Below, in pieces: positions 35,501 to 49,700 of a DNA stretch of 64,000 nt. How positions within the stretch are numbered: the stretch's first letter is position 1; every line of letters starts with the position of its first letter. The translations under genes and the position numbers were made by a program. Below the pieces are notes generated by a model. That model did not search any database and was not told where the DNA came from. It worked only from the letters and a program-made list of their open reading frames with translations. Origin of the DNA: Blasia pusilla (taxonomy: Eukaryota; Marchantiophyta; Marchantiopsida; Blasiales); the NCBI GenBank assembly GCA_050084515.1, contig CM114271.1, positions 49,290,001 to 49,354,000 on the forward strand, in the 5' to 3' direction.

Positions 35501-37950
35501 TTTCCCGAATCATGACGCAAAGTTATTACGGAACTTTCCTGGGCTATATATTGAGAAAACCTCCCCTCTTTCTCCTCATTCTGTACTCATAGGACTCCAT
35601 CTCATACTGCGTGCACGAAGCTTTACGGGCTCTTTCTCACTTGATTTCCTGGAAATAGAACACTTCTCAACTTCTTGGATTATCTTGAGATTCAAAATGA
35701 AGACGTCAGCCGATGGTGTTACAGATAGATTCTTGTACTGTGTACAGTTAAAGTTCTGTAGGCGCTACGTATCTCGATGGATGGCTTTCTGATTGTGATC
35801 TAGTGTACGCAGTGATCTCAATCTATGTTTTAAGATAGATCCATCAATATGGATCCCAGGTATTGTTGTCGCACTGAGTACTATTGGCGATGTATCTTCA
35901 TTCAACAGCTTCATTTATGGACAAATTTCAGTGACATCGATCATTTATATGTGCGTATCCTACTCTCCTCAATATCCTGTCTTATATATGTCATTTATAT
36001 GTGTGTATCCTACTCTTCTCAATATCCTGTCTTAAGCTATTGTCGTTTTAAAGTTTCAGATGTTGAGAGATTGATCCGCTTTCAGATGAATAGTTGCTAG
36101 ATGACATTTCCGTGTGTACAAGGGTCCAGGCTTGATCTTCTATTTCTGAGCCGGAACAACAGTTGACGGGATTTAATGATGTCTGAAGCACTTTCAAATT
36201 CGAGATCTCGATCCTACACCTCCGATATTGTCCCTCCGACATCATTGAACCTCGTGAATTGTTGACCTACCTCTCACGAGCGGATCCGGATCTACAAATG
36301 AAGTGTATATATCATATACTTCGCAAATTGCTTGACAAACGCTGAGATATGCAGCTGTCCATCACCGTCCTGGAGAGCGTAAAATCGAACTCGCGTGATG
36401 CTGCTCTCTCTTCCGATCATTTTTCAGGTACACAATGTTGTTGAACACCCCTGTGTTATTATTTTCAGGCATTTATACGGTCGAATCCTAGTTACCGTGA
36501 TTCAGTGTAGACAGGCCCGAAATATATTGATAGCCATGTTGGGGCAGAATCGATCATGAAAACTCATGATTATCCGTTGGACGAAGATTCATCTTCTGAG
36601 TACGTAAGTATAGCTAACCACTCTAATATCAACCATTCGTGTATCCCACCAGTGGCGCACAGATTTACATGTGACATCTCTTTCGCGAAGCTAGCTAGTT
36701 ACAGCCTATGTATGCATAATTCTTAATGGGGGATTCGATCCATACACAGTACAAAACCGGGCTTCCAATCGCAGGTAACCTTGCAACTCAAACTCTTGGA
36801 TGGACTAACACTTGTGGTAGCAGTACTATTGCGTAATTAAGTGATGTAACGGCAGGTTTCGATCCAGGCAAAACTTAAGTTGATGGCATTTGGTGATATA
36901 CTAAGCTCTTTAAAACCGATGGATTTTACAGATTAATCTAGAAAACAATTGCCTTAATAGTCTAGATCTTATTGCCAATTCCAAGATCTAGATCGCTGTT
37001 GGCGAGTGGGGATTAAAGAAGTTCAAGTCGTTCCTCGAACATATGAGATCGAGAATGATCTTGAGCCTTTATGTATGCCCCTCTAGTTTCCGTTGGCTTG
37101 GAACTTTTCTGTTCTTGATGGAATCATTACTTAATCTACGAAAAGTGCAAACTCTTTTCATTTTCCGCTGGATTCAGTATACCTTTCTTTCATAAAATTT
37201 AATCTGTCGTTCTTTCTGAGGGCTTCCTATGTACCTGATCCTGGATCTCCCTAATTCATTTCCCCAGCGCATTTATCCTATAAGCATAATATGACACTTC
37301 CTTTCTGAACGAAATAATTAACCGATCGATTTTCCTACCAATGCCTTGCCCTCGGATTATAGGATTGCAATTGTCTTGGATAATGGTTCTACATAATACG
37401 TAGCTGCTTATAGATCGATCTCTCGTGCTCGATCGTTGCTGAGAAGGTGTGGGGATGTAATTCTGTTCCTTGCAGGCCAGATCAAAGTAAGAAACCATGA
37501 CTCCTAGATTGTGTACCTGTTCCTTGTTGACGTAATGTGGCAATTGCTAGCTCAAGTAAGCCTCACAAGGAAAAGAGTATGCTAACATTTACACACGATT
37601 CATTAGAATTAAAGTCGATCAAACCGGCCTATTCTTGCAATTGAGTATTATCTCGCAACAATCTAGTCATAATCATTCATGCGTGCAATGTAAAATCACC
37701 TAGATCCAGAAACTTGTATGTGCGGTCTGCCAGGATCAAGAAACCGGACGTGTCCCACATGCAATCAGAATACGCCAGATCCGATTCGACCCGCCTAGGA
37801 GAGGATGCTTACACGACGTCTCGCGCGTATTTCCTTGCAACATCGGAGGGAGCTCGAGGTAAACCAAGAAAAACATTTAGATCGACACACAACTCGCTCC
37901 AATCTTGTCAAGATTCAAGATGTGGGGATGGGAATATTAGAAGGTGGAAA
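32549..37950. other. low-repeat region without recognisable genes
   Basis: Balanced composition, rich in GATC words. Open frames stay below about 100 codons and none carries a motif I recognise. Short-exon genes could be hidden. A 50-bp tandem duplication (ATTTATATGTG.GTATCCTAC...) lies at 35941-36034. Confidence 0.35.
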
Positions 37951-38469
37951 TAGGGTTGGAGGATGTGAAATAGTGGAGAATATAGGATATGAAACAACTC
38001 CTTAGACGCTAAGAATTAGAAAAGGGAAAAATTAATAAGAATTAAATTTTAAAATTTATATTTAAATATTAAAACATATATGAGGTGGACATGTATGTAT
38101 GGGTAAATTATATGAAGGGAGAGTAGGTGGATTGCATGAAAAATGGGAAGGAGATGCGTTTTAGGGTCATTAATGTCACATTATCTATTCTCTAATATTC
38201 TTTACAATAATTTTCTTGAGTATTTTTTAATATTTTCAGTATTTTCATTCTAGATTAGGAACTCCAATTCCTTAAAATCCAAAAAAAAAATCTGAATGTA
38301 GGAATTTATTTATTTTTAAATATCGAAAAAAATGTAAGTGTATGTGTGATATTTACATACATATTAAAATTTTAAACTTGTCTATGTGCTAATGTATGGG
38401 CTAGTAGTGCAAGCTTGAATATTGCCCATCACATGTGGATTGAGCCGATGAATGCACTATGAGGGCATG

Positions 38470-38720
38470 GAGAGACATAAGTAGTTGACGGATGGGATTA
38501 ATGGATGGATTTGGGTTGATTGATAGAGATAGAATAGATGGATAGATGAAAGCTAAGTTGATGGATAGGTGGGATTGAATGGTGGAATGGGTATTTAGAT
38601 CAAGTTGATAGATTGATGGAGGATAAGCTGCATAGAGGGATGGACTGAAGGTATATTGCATATGGAAAGTACGACACATTAAAGAGATAATGGATATAGG
38701 ATAGGGTCTATGGATGGACG
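38470..38720. repeat. degenerate GATG/GATA-rich tract
   Basis: Interrupted GGAT, GATGGAT and GATAGA units over 250 bp inside AT-rich sequence. Confidence 0.55.
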
Positions 38721-38929
38721 AAAATATCATATCATTTAGCCTATGATTGGATGTGGCAATATAGCAATATAACTTGCCTCTTAATGCCATGTAAGCAAAC
38801 CTTGCTAGTTATTTGAACAATTTGGAAAATATGATTTTTTTTATGTCTCTAGGAGTAACTAGTGATTTTTAGTTATGAATGGTGGTATATAACTTACATG
38901 AGTCATAAAATAAAATATTTCTTCTAATA

Positions 38930-39600
38930 AAGATCTTATCCCTTGTGCTAAAAATCATTATAGAAATTTTGGGCTTTGGGTTATTTGCTCATCTTTGTTA
39001 AAACCTTGGGGGAAGGTATCAAAATTTTCAACCCATTTTTAGCACATAGGTACATGTTTTGTTGAAGCAAAAGATCCAAACCTCATTTTATAACGTCGTA
39101 TCGCATGAGTTAAAAACACCTCAGAAGTTTTTTACTTTGATTTGTGCATTCATCTTCCTTAAAACTTTCATTCTAAGATACGTATAAAACCTTGAAACAG
39201 ACTATTATACCATGTTTTGGCATAAATGGATATGTTTGGTTGAAGTGAAAAATCTTGAATGTCATTTTTTGTTTGAATGTTTGACTTTGATTTTTGCGGT
39301 TATCTTCCTTGGAACTTTGTAGGAAGCTATGAATTACTCTAGCAGAAAATTCTACCTAGTTTAAGATGAAATGGATATGTTTGCTTCAACTGAAAAGTCC
39401 CATTGAGTTTTGGGTTGTGTGCTTGGAAGCTCATAATATGGACTTGGTATGAAATACTATAAGGGATTGTTCCACAAAGTTTCAACTCAAATATATATGT
39501 TTGGTTGAAGTTAGAAATCTAGACCTTAGCTTCCATTATAAGGTTCTAGTGTGCATGCTAAAAATCACCTTTGAATTTTTGGAGCAAAGATACCATGATA
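38930..39600. repeat. degenerate repeat: ATGTTTGGTTGAAG units
   Basis: Units built around ATGTTTGGTTGAAGT.AAAATC recur near 39,053, 39,233, 39,373 and 39,492. The flanking word AAAATTTTGGGCTTTGG resembles the reverse complement of the array at 41.5-44.7 kb, so this may be an inverted outlier of the same repeat. Confidence 0.45.
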
Positions 39601-39929
39601 TTATGGAGAATTCCATATTAACATACTTCCTTGGTTTTATGCAATGTGACACCTATGTGCAGAATTCTTCTTCATAGAGCCTTCGAGACTTGGAGATGGC
39701 TATACTCAAAGGCTTGAAAAGACTCATAGTTCTACAATTGAGCCTTCCATCCATAGGGTAAGTTAGATTTTTATTGAATGATTTAGAGAGCCTTTTTTTC
39801 GAATAGATTTTCATAATATGGCGTATGATATAATGTCTTCTCAAGGTTACTCTCATGCAGAAATTTTGTTCTTTTTTTGAAATCTAAATTTTCTTTTCTT
39901 TTTTTAGCATTATTTCAGCAAGCATTGCT

Positions 39930-40289
39930 TCAACGTCTACCGGCACTCAAAAGTTAATGGCCTATCCCCAGGCGCCAACGCACTGGTGGATCCCCACACC
40001 CAACAACAATGCTCAACCTAAAATCTTGAGGTGGAGTTAGGCCCATGGCCACTCATGAGTGGCGCCTGGTCTTGCCCCTTGATGCCCTCTATCCGGCTCC
40101 ATGGCCCTTAAAGGTTGCCACGGGTGCCCCATCCCTTGCCCTTAGCATTCGACACAACATCCTCTTAGGGGTCGCATGTGGCATAATGGCATTGCGATCA
40201 CCAATGCCTTGCTCCCTTGGCACCTAGTAATGCGTCACATGGGACATACCCACGCACAAAGACTTTGCCCATATGCAACCTTGTTATTT
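39930..40289. mobile_element. possible fourth hAT-type MITE
   Basis: The right end ACTTTGCCCATATGCAACCTTG closely matches the right end of copy 1 (ACTTTGTCCACATGCAACCTTG). The GC-rich interior contrasts with its AT-rich surroundings. The left end (about CAAGCATTGC) and target duplication (TTATTTCA/TTATTTTG) are weak. Confidence 0.4.
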
Positions 40290-41559
40290 TGAAATTTAAA
40301 AAAACCCCTTATAAAGAATTAATTGGAATAATTTTAAATATATAACTCTTCCTTCAAATCTGTGAACATATGTAATAATAGGAAGAAGAATTAGGAGTAA
40401 AATTTAGAGTTTACCTAAGTTTAATGCACACAATGTTTAAAAGATCAAAAAGGTATCTTTTTACAATAGTTCTGATTAGCATAAGTGCATGCTCACCTTG
40501 TAATATTTTGTTCACACTCAAACTTCCCAAGCGTTAAGTTCTTGCAATATTTTACATTTTTTTTGGAACTAGATAAAAAAATTTAATGCAAATTTTGAGA
40601 TTCCTATACCCAACTCTTCCTCAAAAAACTGAACTTAGATTATTATAGAAATGATAATAAGGAAAAAATAACTCCCAAAAGTGAAGAAAAAACCTGAAAA
40701 TTACTATGTAGGCGATTTTTTCCCTCTTAGTAACTTTTCCTACCCTTGTGTTTGATTGGTTTGCTAAATTCTTTAATTTCTTAATTTTGAAAATATGAAG
40801 AAAAATAAGTTGGGATGATCTAGAGTTTCTAAACCCAACCCTTACCTAAAATTTTCAAAAACAAATCAGTATGGTGGGACACATTCAAGATTACATCTAC
40901 GAAATGAAATCTGTTCGAATACAAGAAAGGAAACCTAAAAATAAGAAATTTTTACATTACTCTTGTCAAGCACACCTTTTCTTTTTACTTTCTATCTTCT
41001 TTTTCCTTGTTAAAAATGTAAGTACCTTTAAGGATGGGTAATATTTCACATTTTTCAATTTGAAAAAAATTAAATTTTTTATATAAAAAATCATGAATTA
41101 GGGCATGAAATAATCTTTAATGTAGTAATAGAAATTTATCTAGTCTAAAATTTAAAATAAATAATATGATTATATTAAAAAATATAAGAAATTAAATCAT
41201 AATTAGGAAGTGCTAAGTTTCTACTTTATTCATTGATTTATTTCTAATCTTAGGCTTATAAATTTTTTTTGTTACGTGGAATCTCCCTACCCTAACTTTG
41301 GGAAATTTTTATATCATTTAATTTGGAACAAGGTTTGTGTACTAAACCCTCCCCTATGAAAAATATATAATGCAATCAATCTTAATTTATTTTTTTACAC
41401 TTATTATCTAATATTTTTAAGTCTCCCATACACAAATTTCTGTTGAATTTTACCAAAACAATGATTTAGGAAAAAATTAGTGGAATTGATTTGATCACAA
41501 ATCGATGCTTGCGCAAGGGATGTATTTAACCTTCCCAGAAATTTTCAATAAACGTTAAG

Positions 41560-44500
41560 ATGTAACCCAAAGCCCAAAAATCATAGAGTCTTCTTAGACT
41601 TAAAGGTGGTGTCAAAAACTTTCCACCCAAAATATGATGCTGGCCTTAAACTTGGTACACATTTTTAAGTTACTATATATTTAACCTCTCTACAAAATTT
41701 CCAAATTTTGAGTTTTAACCAGAATCCCAAAAGTTATATGGTCATTTTAAAGTCGCAAGATACGACCTTACATAAGAGAGAAGAAGGTGGCATCCATTTT
41801 CATTTTAACCAAAAGAATGTTCTTAAATTGAGACTTGGAACAATTATTTTTGGGGGTTTTATAACCTCCCTATATAATTTGAATTAAAATAGAGGCTCAA
41901 ATAAAAGCCTAAAAATCATAAGGTCTTTTTAGATATATGTTGCGTAGCCTTATAAAAGAGAAGGATGGATCCATGTTTCACTTTCACCAAAAAATGGCCA
42001 TGAGCTAAAACTTAATTGCTATACCTCATTGGGGTGTATTTAATTTTCTTACATAAATTCAATGAAAGCAAAGGTCAAATGAGAAGCCCAAAATCCATGA
42101 GGTCTTTTAAGTTTTAACACCAATTGGATAAAACTTTGTTAAAAAAAAGATAGTGTCGATTTGTTATTTTAACCAAGAAAATATCCTCAAATGACACTTG
42201 GTCCACTTGTTAATGGGGGTGTATATAATATTCCTGCAAATTTCTGAGAAAATGGAAGTCCAACCAAAAGCCCAAATTTCATAAGGTCTCATTTGACCTA
42301 CGGATAAAATCTTGTAAAAGAGCTAAAGATTACAAAAAAATCTGAAAAAAGTGATTTCCATTTTCATTTTAACCAAAATGATAATCTTGATCTAAGACTT
42401 GATATACTTATTCATCAGCACATATAACATCCATATATTAAAATATTAATCAAATGGAAGTTGAACCAAAAGCCCAAAAATCATAAGGTCTTTTAAGACC
42501 TATACAATATATCCTCATAATAGCATCCATTTTCATCATGTATATTTTTCATTTTGACCAAAAAGATGCTATTGAGATGATATTTGGCCCACTTGTTCGT
42601 GGGGAAGTAATTAATCTCCTACTAGAATTTCAAGAAAAATGGAGCTCTTGCCAAAAGCCCAAAAAAAACGGAGTTTTTAAATTTAGACCCTCGCTATATG
42701 GCTTTATGAAGGTAAAGGATGTATGCAATTTTCCTTTAAACCAAAACAATGATCATGAAATGAAAGTTGTTACCCTTATTCATTAGAGGATATACAAGCT
42801 TGCTACAAACTTTCAAGAATTTCAAAATTTGAGATCCAACCAAAGGCTCAAAAATGATAAGGTCCTTTTACACCCTCACAATTTGGCCTTATAAAGAAAA
42901 ATGGGATATTAATTTTTCATTTTAACCAAAAATTTAATCTCCAGATGAAGCTTGCAGTTATTCATGGGCTTATACATAGTGTCATAGCCTCCCTAAGGAA
43001 ACTTTCATCAAAATGGAAGTCCAATGAAAAGTCAAAAGGTCCTTCTAGACCCATGCAATATCGCCTTGTAATGAAAAAGATGATGTTTTTTTTTTTCATT
43101 TTAAGCACCAAGACATTCTTGAGATGAAACTTTTTCTATTTTTTGTTAAAATTGTATGTAACTTCATCCAAAAAAAATTAATGAAATGGAAGTTAAACTA
43201 AAAGCCCAAATCCACAAGTTTTTGTTTCACCTATGAGGTAAGACCTTGTAAAAAATATCATATCCATTTTTCATCTTAACCAACATTGTCAAGATGATCT
43301 TGCAATAAAAAATGGTGTACTTGTTGTTGGGATTTGATACAACCTTCCTTAGGCTACAAAACTTCAAGAAAAATTGAGGTCCAACCAAAGGCTGAAAAAT
43401 TAGGAGGTCTTTTAAGATCTTTGCGGTAAGAACTTGTAAAGAGAAAGGTGATATCCATTTTCCATATTACGCCCAAAAAAATAAATTTGGTTGAAGCTTG
43501 CTACACTTGTTAGTGGAGGTGTATGTAAACTTCTTACAATAATAAAAATTATAGAGAGCTCCAACCAAAATCAGAAAATTCATGGGATATTTTGAGAACT
43601 ATGTGGTAAATCCTTGTAAAGAAAAAAAGATGAATCATGTCTATTTTTCATTTAACCAAAGAATGATCTTGAGATTATCTTGATCCACTTATTCATGGAG
43701 TGAACTAAGAATGTAACCTCCCTACTAAAGTTCAAGATAAATGGAGGTCCAACCAAAAGTCCAAAAATGAGATGGTCATTTTAGACCCGTATGATAATAC
43801 TTTGTAGAAAAAGAGATCATGTCCAATTTTCATTGTAACCAATAAGATGATCTTGAGACAAAATTTGATATACTTCTCGATGGGAGTGTATGTAGCCTCC
43901 CCATAGAATTTCAATCAAAATTAATTTAGAAAAATCCCAAAAATCATAAGGTCCCATTGGACTTGCTTATTAAGATCTTGTAAAAGAAAGGGTAGTGTCC
44001 ACTTTTCATTTACATGAATGAATATGATCTTAAGCTGAAACTTAGTACAATTATTTATGGGAATGACATTGTATGGAACTTTCCTACAAAATTAGCCCAG
44101 AAATCAGGTTGTCTTCTTAGACTTACCCAGTAGGAGCCTTGAGAGAAAAAGATGGTAGGAATTTTTCATTGAACCGACAAAGAGGATCTTGATATGAGAC
44201 TTGGTCCAATCTTTCATGAAATTGTATGTAATATACCTAAATTTTCTTAAGAAAAATGGAGATCCAAAGAAAATTTCAAAAAATGATAAGGCTTTTTTTT
44301 TAAAAACACGCGTTGTTGCCTTATAAAAGTAGAGGCGGTGTCCGTTTTTTATTTTAACCAAAAGGATTATGTTGGCATCAAACTCGGTACTCTTATTCAT
44401 GGTAGTAGATATAACCTCCCTAAAATATTTCAAGAAAATTATGAGTCCAACAAAGGCCCATAAATCATAAGGTCTTTTTAGAGTATTACCATGTGGATTT

Positions 44501-44650
44501 ATAAAGAGAAAGGTAATGTTCATTTTTCATTAAAAAAGTGAACTTGACCTCAAAATTGGTGTACTAATGAAGGTAAGCTTCTTACAAAAATGAAATTAAA
44601 ATTGAGTCTAACCAAAACCCCAAAATGCATAAGATATTTTAAGACTTGTG
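41560..44650 (+). repeat. diverged tandem array, unit about 180 bp, about 18 copies
   Basis: The anchor CCAAAAGCCCAAAAATCATAAGGTC and its variants recur near 41575, 41727, 41909, 42087, 42268, 42470, 42654, 42847, 43028, 43203, 43391, 43570, 43755, 43933, 44095, 44272, 44455 and 44611, mean spacing close to 180 bp. Each unit also has TCATTTTAACCAAAA.GAT, an ACTTG.T.CACTTATT word and a CCTCCCTA..AATTTCAA word in the same order. Units are heavily diverged and AT-rich. Nothing codes for protein. Confidence 0.85.
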
Positions 44651-44759
44651 AGGTAAGATGATGTAATTTTTCATTTTAACCAAATAAAATTTGGTACAAC
44701 TTGGTATCCGAGGCACCAACATTGAAAGACCAACATTCACACTAACAAACACTGCATTT

Positions 44760-46780
44760 GATTTAATATTAACACGAGTTTACAAGTACCACGGGGTATT
44801 ACAAGTGTTAAAGTAATGAAGCTCTTGCGCAGTGATCGATTCAGTAGTTTTGAACTTGCCATCGATCTCCACTCCGATTTCCGCAACGATCGGAGCTGGT
44901 AGCCGAGGGATCACAAGGTGCACTGGCGTAAGTAACTTCCAGTTTCGACGACGAATATGGGGCCAGTGAAACGGCAGCACATGCACGGAGCGGCTTAAGG
45001 ACAATGACAGCATCGCAAGGAGGTAGTTCTCCAACAAAGTATGTATGAGCCCTAGGTATGTGTCAACGCGAGGACCCAGTCTGTAAATCACGGCCTCCAA
45101 GGTTGACATCTAATAGGAGCGGGTACCAAGTGTCAAGAGGCGGAGGATGTGAGGCATGCAACCCATGCAAGCGTGCCATCTACAAAGAGACTGAAGACGA
45201 ACGTTACTTACGTTCCTTCCATGCCATGTCAGCCAGGCTGAGAATTAATTGAAAACGCCGTTTCCGCGAACGTCGGGGGTCTCTTTGCGATGGAATCCAG
45301 CCCGCACCATGGCCACCGGGGCGGAGTGATGGAGGTGATGGATCACAGCAATCCCCCGCAGCAGAGTGTGTCGTCCCGTTGACTGGATTCATGAATTGAA
45401 GTCTCTGAACCAGCGCCACCGCGAGAGTCAGCAGGCCCGTCCCCGCGCAATTCGACGTTTAATCCTGGTTCCAGATTGGAGAAGCGTGACTAGGCATTTT
45501 TACTTCGGATAGTGGAAAATCAACATGATGCGATCATTATTCCTCCGATCTGAGAGAAAACTCTTTCGCCTGCACGATCTCAGAGTGTACGATCGACCGC
45601 GCAGCCCTTGATCCGGTGCATCTCTCCATGAAATTCAGTAGCCCCAACAATCCAGCCCAGCTTGTGATGCAGAGGTCCCATCGACATCGATATTATCTAC
45701 TGGTAGTTGCTCCTCGATCAGGTATGCTCTTTTGCGTATCCATTTTTGCTGAGTTAATTATATATGCATGACCAACGATACACATTTCCGTCATTACTAG
45801 AAGAGTTAGGACATGGCTAATCAGAACTTGAAGAATGTACATAGAATATTAGATACGTGTAGGCTGATCCGATTGAAGCTGTGGTGTTGGGATGTCCCTT
45901 GTTGTTGGGTCGACTTCAAGTAACGTAAAATACGCGACAGAACGTCAACCATGTGCACAATGTCAACCATTACTCCGATTTGGTTCTTAGAGACCCATAC
46001 TTAGAGACCCATACTGCGAAGCGCATTCTCGGAGATGCGCTCACATTCTCGGATATCTGCTCTCCAAATCTTGTCTTTAATGGTCGACGGAGTACTGTAG
46101 TCATGATCCCTACTAGAGTCTGTTTGACTCTTTTGCTCCTGCCCCACGGCGGCGGAGCTCTACAAGAGGGCGCGGCATAACTCCATCGCATGGCGGTTGG
46201 GATGGAAAAGAGACTTATGGTGTGATGGAGGGGGTAGTGTGTTATATCAAAACGGAGGTACGGATTTTATTTGAGTTTTGATCTGCAACGTTTTAATCTT
46301 CTAGTGAAATATTTTTCATTTTATTTCGTAAATTTTTGTTATTTTAGGGTTTCTCATGTAGGTATTAGGGTCCTCTTTGTAATGCTTCGAATGTTTCCAA
46401 GACAACTCAGGTTGTTATTTTACACCACCCCTCTTTTTTTCCTCTATGTCCTTATTCTATAGCCACACACGTTCCTCGTTCAGGTTTGACTTATGTTTTT
46501 CTCCCTTATCCCACTCTATTCCCATCACTTTTTCCATCTATACTTTATCCATATCACTAGTACCTCCATACTATCTCTACATTATTTGGGGAAGGGGTTG
46601 GGCCATATGTCATAGGTGAAAATGGTAGATGAGAGTTCATACTAGGGAGAGCATTTCCGTGGACGGGAAGAGAGTCGGTTACCATTAAGGCTAGTTCGAA
46701 TGGGGGTTGTGGGGCGGATTTTGGCGGGTTTGTCTCTCGAGTTTGACGGAGGGGGTCATGTTCTCTTCTTGGTGAGAGGT
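44760..46780. other. unassigned stretch, possible gene remnant on the minus strand
   Basis: Composition shifts from the AT-rich array to balanced sequence. Minus-strand frames at 45204-45419 and 44780-45109 look protein-like and are separated by GTAAGT...TTTGTAG, but that interval (about 30 bp) is too short for a plant intron and frames conflict. No function assigned. Confidence 0.25.
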
Positions 46781-46784
46781 GTCC

Positions 46785-49700
46785 ATGCCTCGACCCGCAT
46801 CGGCCCCTCGCGGAGGGGCTCGTGGGTCGTCTAGCCGGGATACGAAATGCCTTTGTTGTCACGAATTCTTCACTCGTTCAGGAATTCGGAACTATTTAGC
46901 GGCTAAACATCCTGACTTTGATAGATTCGGATGGGTGGTTCCTCTAGTCGATCATGGATGCTCATCGATGCTTCATGCATCATCACCCCCTCCCGAGGCA
47001 TGGGAGTGGTTGAGGTCCCACCTTGGCAGTATTGCAAGTCTCTTTGAGACCCGTTTTCCCTGCCCGAGGTTGTTTCATAGGATCCCCCATGCTATTCGGG
47101 ATAAGCTTCGCCAGTCTTTCATCCTTCCCTTATCTAGGATCGCACTTGATTCTATGGATGAGCTCTCGTGGTATCTACTACTTCTCCTTCCACGATGGTG
47201 TCTTCGCTATACCCGAGGAGGGAAGGCTAGCCATAGAGAGGTTGTGGCCCGATTGCGGCGCTTCCGAGGAGGTGATTGGGAGTCTCTACAGAGCAAGTTC
47301 GTGGCATATGCCAGAGGTAGCACTCCACGTGGTTTCCCAGCAGACGATCTTGTAGCTGCCAGATTGCGACGATGTAGGAAACTTGGGCGAGCTGGGGAGT
47401 ACTCGCGAGCGGGTCGTGCGCTCTGCCCCATGGATATGGCTCCTCCTTCCACTGTTACCATCGACGCCCTCCGGAGACTACACCCTCGTCTAGTGGTTGA
47501 TATCCCAGCATTTGTACGTGACTTCCATCTAGACCCGTCCCTCTTTGCACGGGGACTCGGACGTTCCCCAAGGATGGTAGATGGAGGGTTGTCCGGTATG
47601 ATGTACGAACACCTTCGTGATTGCTTTCCCTCCGAGGACTCTACTAGCGGCTTTTCCGAGTTGCTTCAGGTTGCCTCTCACCTAGCTCAGGGGAGAGTCC
47701 CAACAGCAGTAGCCCAGGTATTGGGGGCGGGGCGACTTTTGGCGTTATCTAAGGAGGGTGGAGGGATCCGTCCGATTGCCATATGGGAGGTGCTCTTGCG
47801 GTTGGTGAGTTGCACTATCGCTTTGCAGTTCTGTGAGGCTTTCCAGTCACATCTGAGTCCGCACCAGTTCGGAGTGGCCATGCCACCCGGTTGTGCGGCT
47901 GTAGCCTTAGGTTTGAGGGCTTGTTTAGATATACATCTCGAGTGGGTGGTTCTCCAAGTTGATGTGGAGAACGCCTTTAACTCAGTGTCTCGAGAAGCTA
48001 TCTTCACGGAGCTGAGAGATGTAGGGGGTCCCATAGCGAGCCTGATTCCCTTCCTGCATGCTTTTTATGGGCCCCCCTCGGCCCTCTATTTTCACCATGG
48101 TAGGTTCGAGGAGGAGGTCACGGTCTTGGAGTCTGCTACTGGGACGTGTTAGGGTGATCCCTTGGGTGGTGCATTGTTTGCTTTGGCTCATTATCGAGCG
48201 GTTTTTTCTACGGTGAAGGCTTTCCTGGGTTGCATTTTCCCTTCATTGGCAGATGATACTCACATTGTCGGCCCTGGAGACTTGGTTGTTCCTGCATTTC
48301 AGCACAGTTGGCACACGTTGGCCTCGCCGTGAAGGTGGGAAAGTGCAAGGCTTGGTCTACATTAGGCTTGTCAACGGATATTCATTTATCCGACGGTTTT
48401 TTTACACCTACTGGAGGGCTTCGCGTCTTGGGAGTCCCACTAGGGAGGCAAGACTTTGTATCGAGTTTTATGGCGGCGGCTCTTACCGAGGATCTTCTTT
48501 ATGTCGACGATCTCACGAGGATTGGTGACCCTCAAGTAGCTTATGGAATCCTCTCGTCATGTTTTGCCCGTAGACCTGGTTATCTGTGTAGAACCGTGTG
48601 GGCGACTAGCCATATTTCTTCCTTGTATAGATCCTTTGATAGAAAGATTATGCACGCGTTTGGGGATCTTCTAGGACCCGGCTCATTAGAGTGCCACGCG
48701 GGGGAGTTAGCTCGTAGACAAGCTTCTTGGCCGATTGCCTTTGGTGGAGTGGGGCTCATAGCGATTGAGTTAGTGGCGTCTTCAGCCTTTTTAGGGAGTT
48801 GGGCCACTGTACCACCCCTCCTTTGCTCCCGATTTTTGGTTAGGGATAGACCACTACTTTTACAGTACGTTTCCCAGGTTGAGGATGGTCTTTTCCCACT
48901 TGAGTCTTCACTCACAGCTTGTAGAGACTCCCTTCTTGTTGAGGCTAGAGCAGTTCTTTCCGCTTTCTCTTCCCTAGTTACCTCCAGACAGTCTGGGCTC
49001 CAATCTTCTTTGATGGAAGCCCAATTTGATGCATTGTTTAGAGCTACTATGTCGGACGGGAATATCCCCATGGAGGTTCGGGCCTGTATTTGCTCTTGCT
49101 CCAGAAAGGGGGCAGCTCATGGGTGGGGGCTCGTCCCCTCATCCCGGCTTTCCGCATCGCACCATTTACCTACACTACAGCGATGAGGTTCCGATTGGGC
49201 CTGCCCCAACCAACGGTGGTTGGTTCGACACACTGCGAGTGTCGCCGAGTCTGGATCCACTTGGTGTGCATTTGGCACGGTGCCCAATTGGGGGTGAGAG
49301 GATAGCCACTCGCGATGCAATGCGGGATATTATGTTCTCTATTGCTCGGGAGAGTGGATTCCATGTACAAAGAGAGAGGCACTACTCCATGCGGGATTCC
49401 CTTATCCGTGCTGATCTCTACATGGCGAGGGAGTCTGAGGTGGTGGTAGCGGATGTTGTAGTGACAGATCCTACGCGGGAGGCGGTGCGAGCCCAAGTGG
49501 TAGCACAAGGGAGATTGCTACAAGGAGCTGCGGCGGCGGCGGTTAAGAAGACCCACATTTATAGTCGACTTCATGATGGACATCGATTTATCCCCCTAGC
49601 CATTGAGATGTATGGGGCGATGGGGGAGAGGTTTGACTCGTTCCTTACAGATTGCGCCCATCATCTCCAGTCGAGAAATGGGTTGTCCTTAGCCACTGCG

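Noticed and set aside
45204-45419. Two-exon gene on the minus strand using GTAAGT and TTTGTAG near 45.2 kb
   Set aside because: The implied intron is only about 30 bp and the downstream frames disagree.
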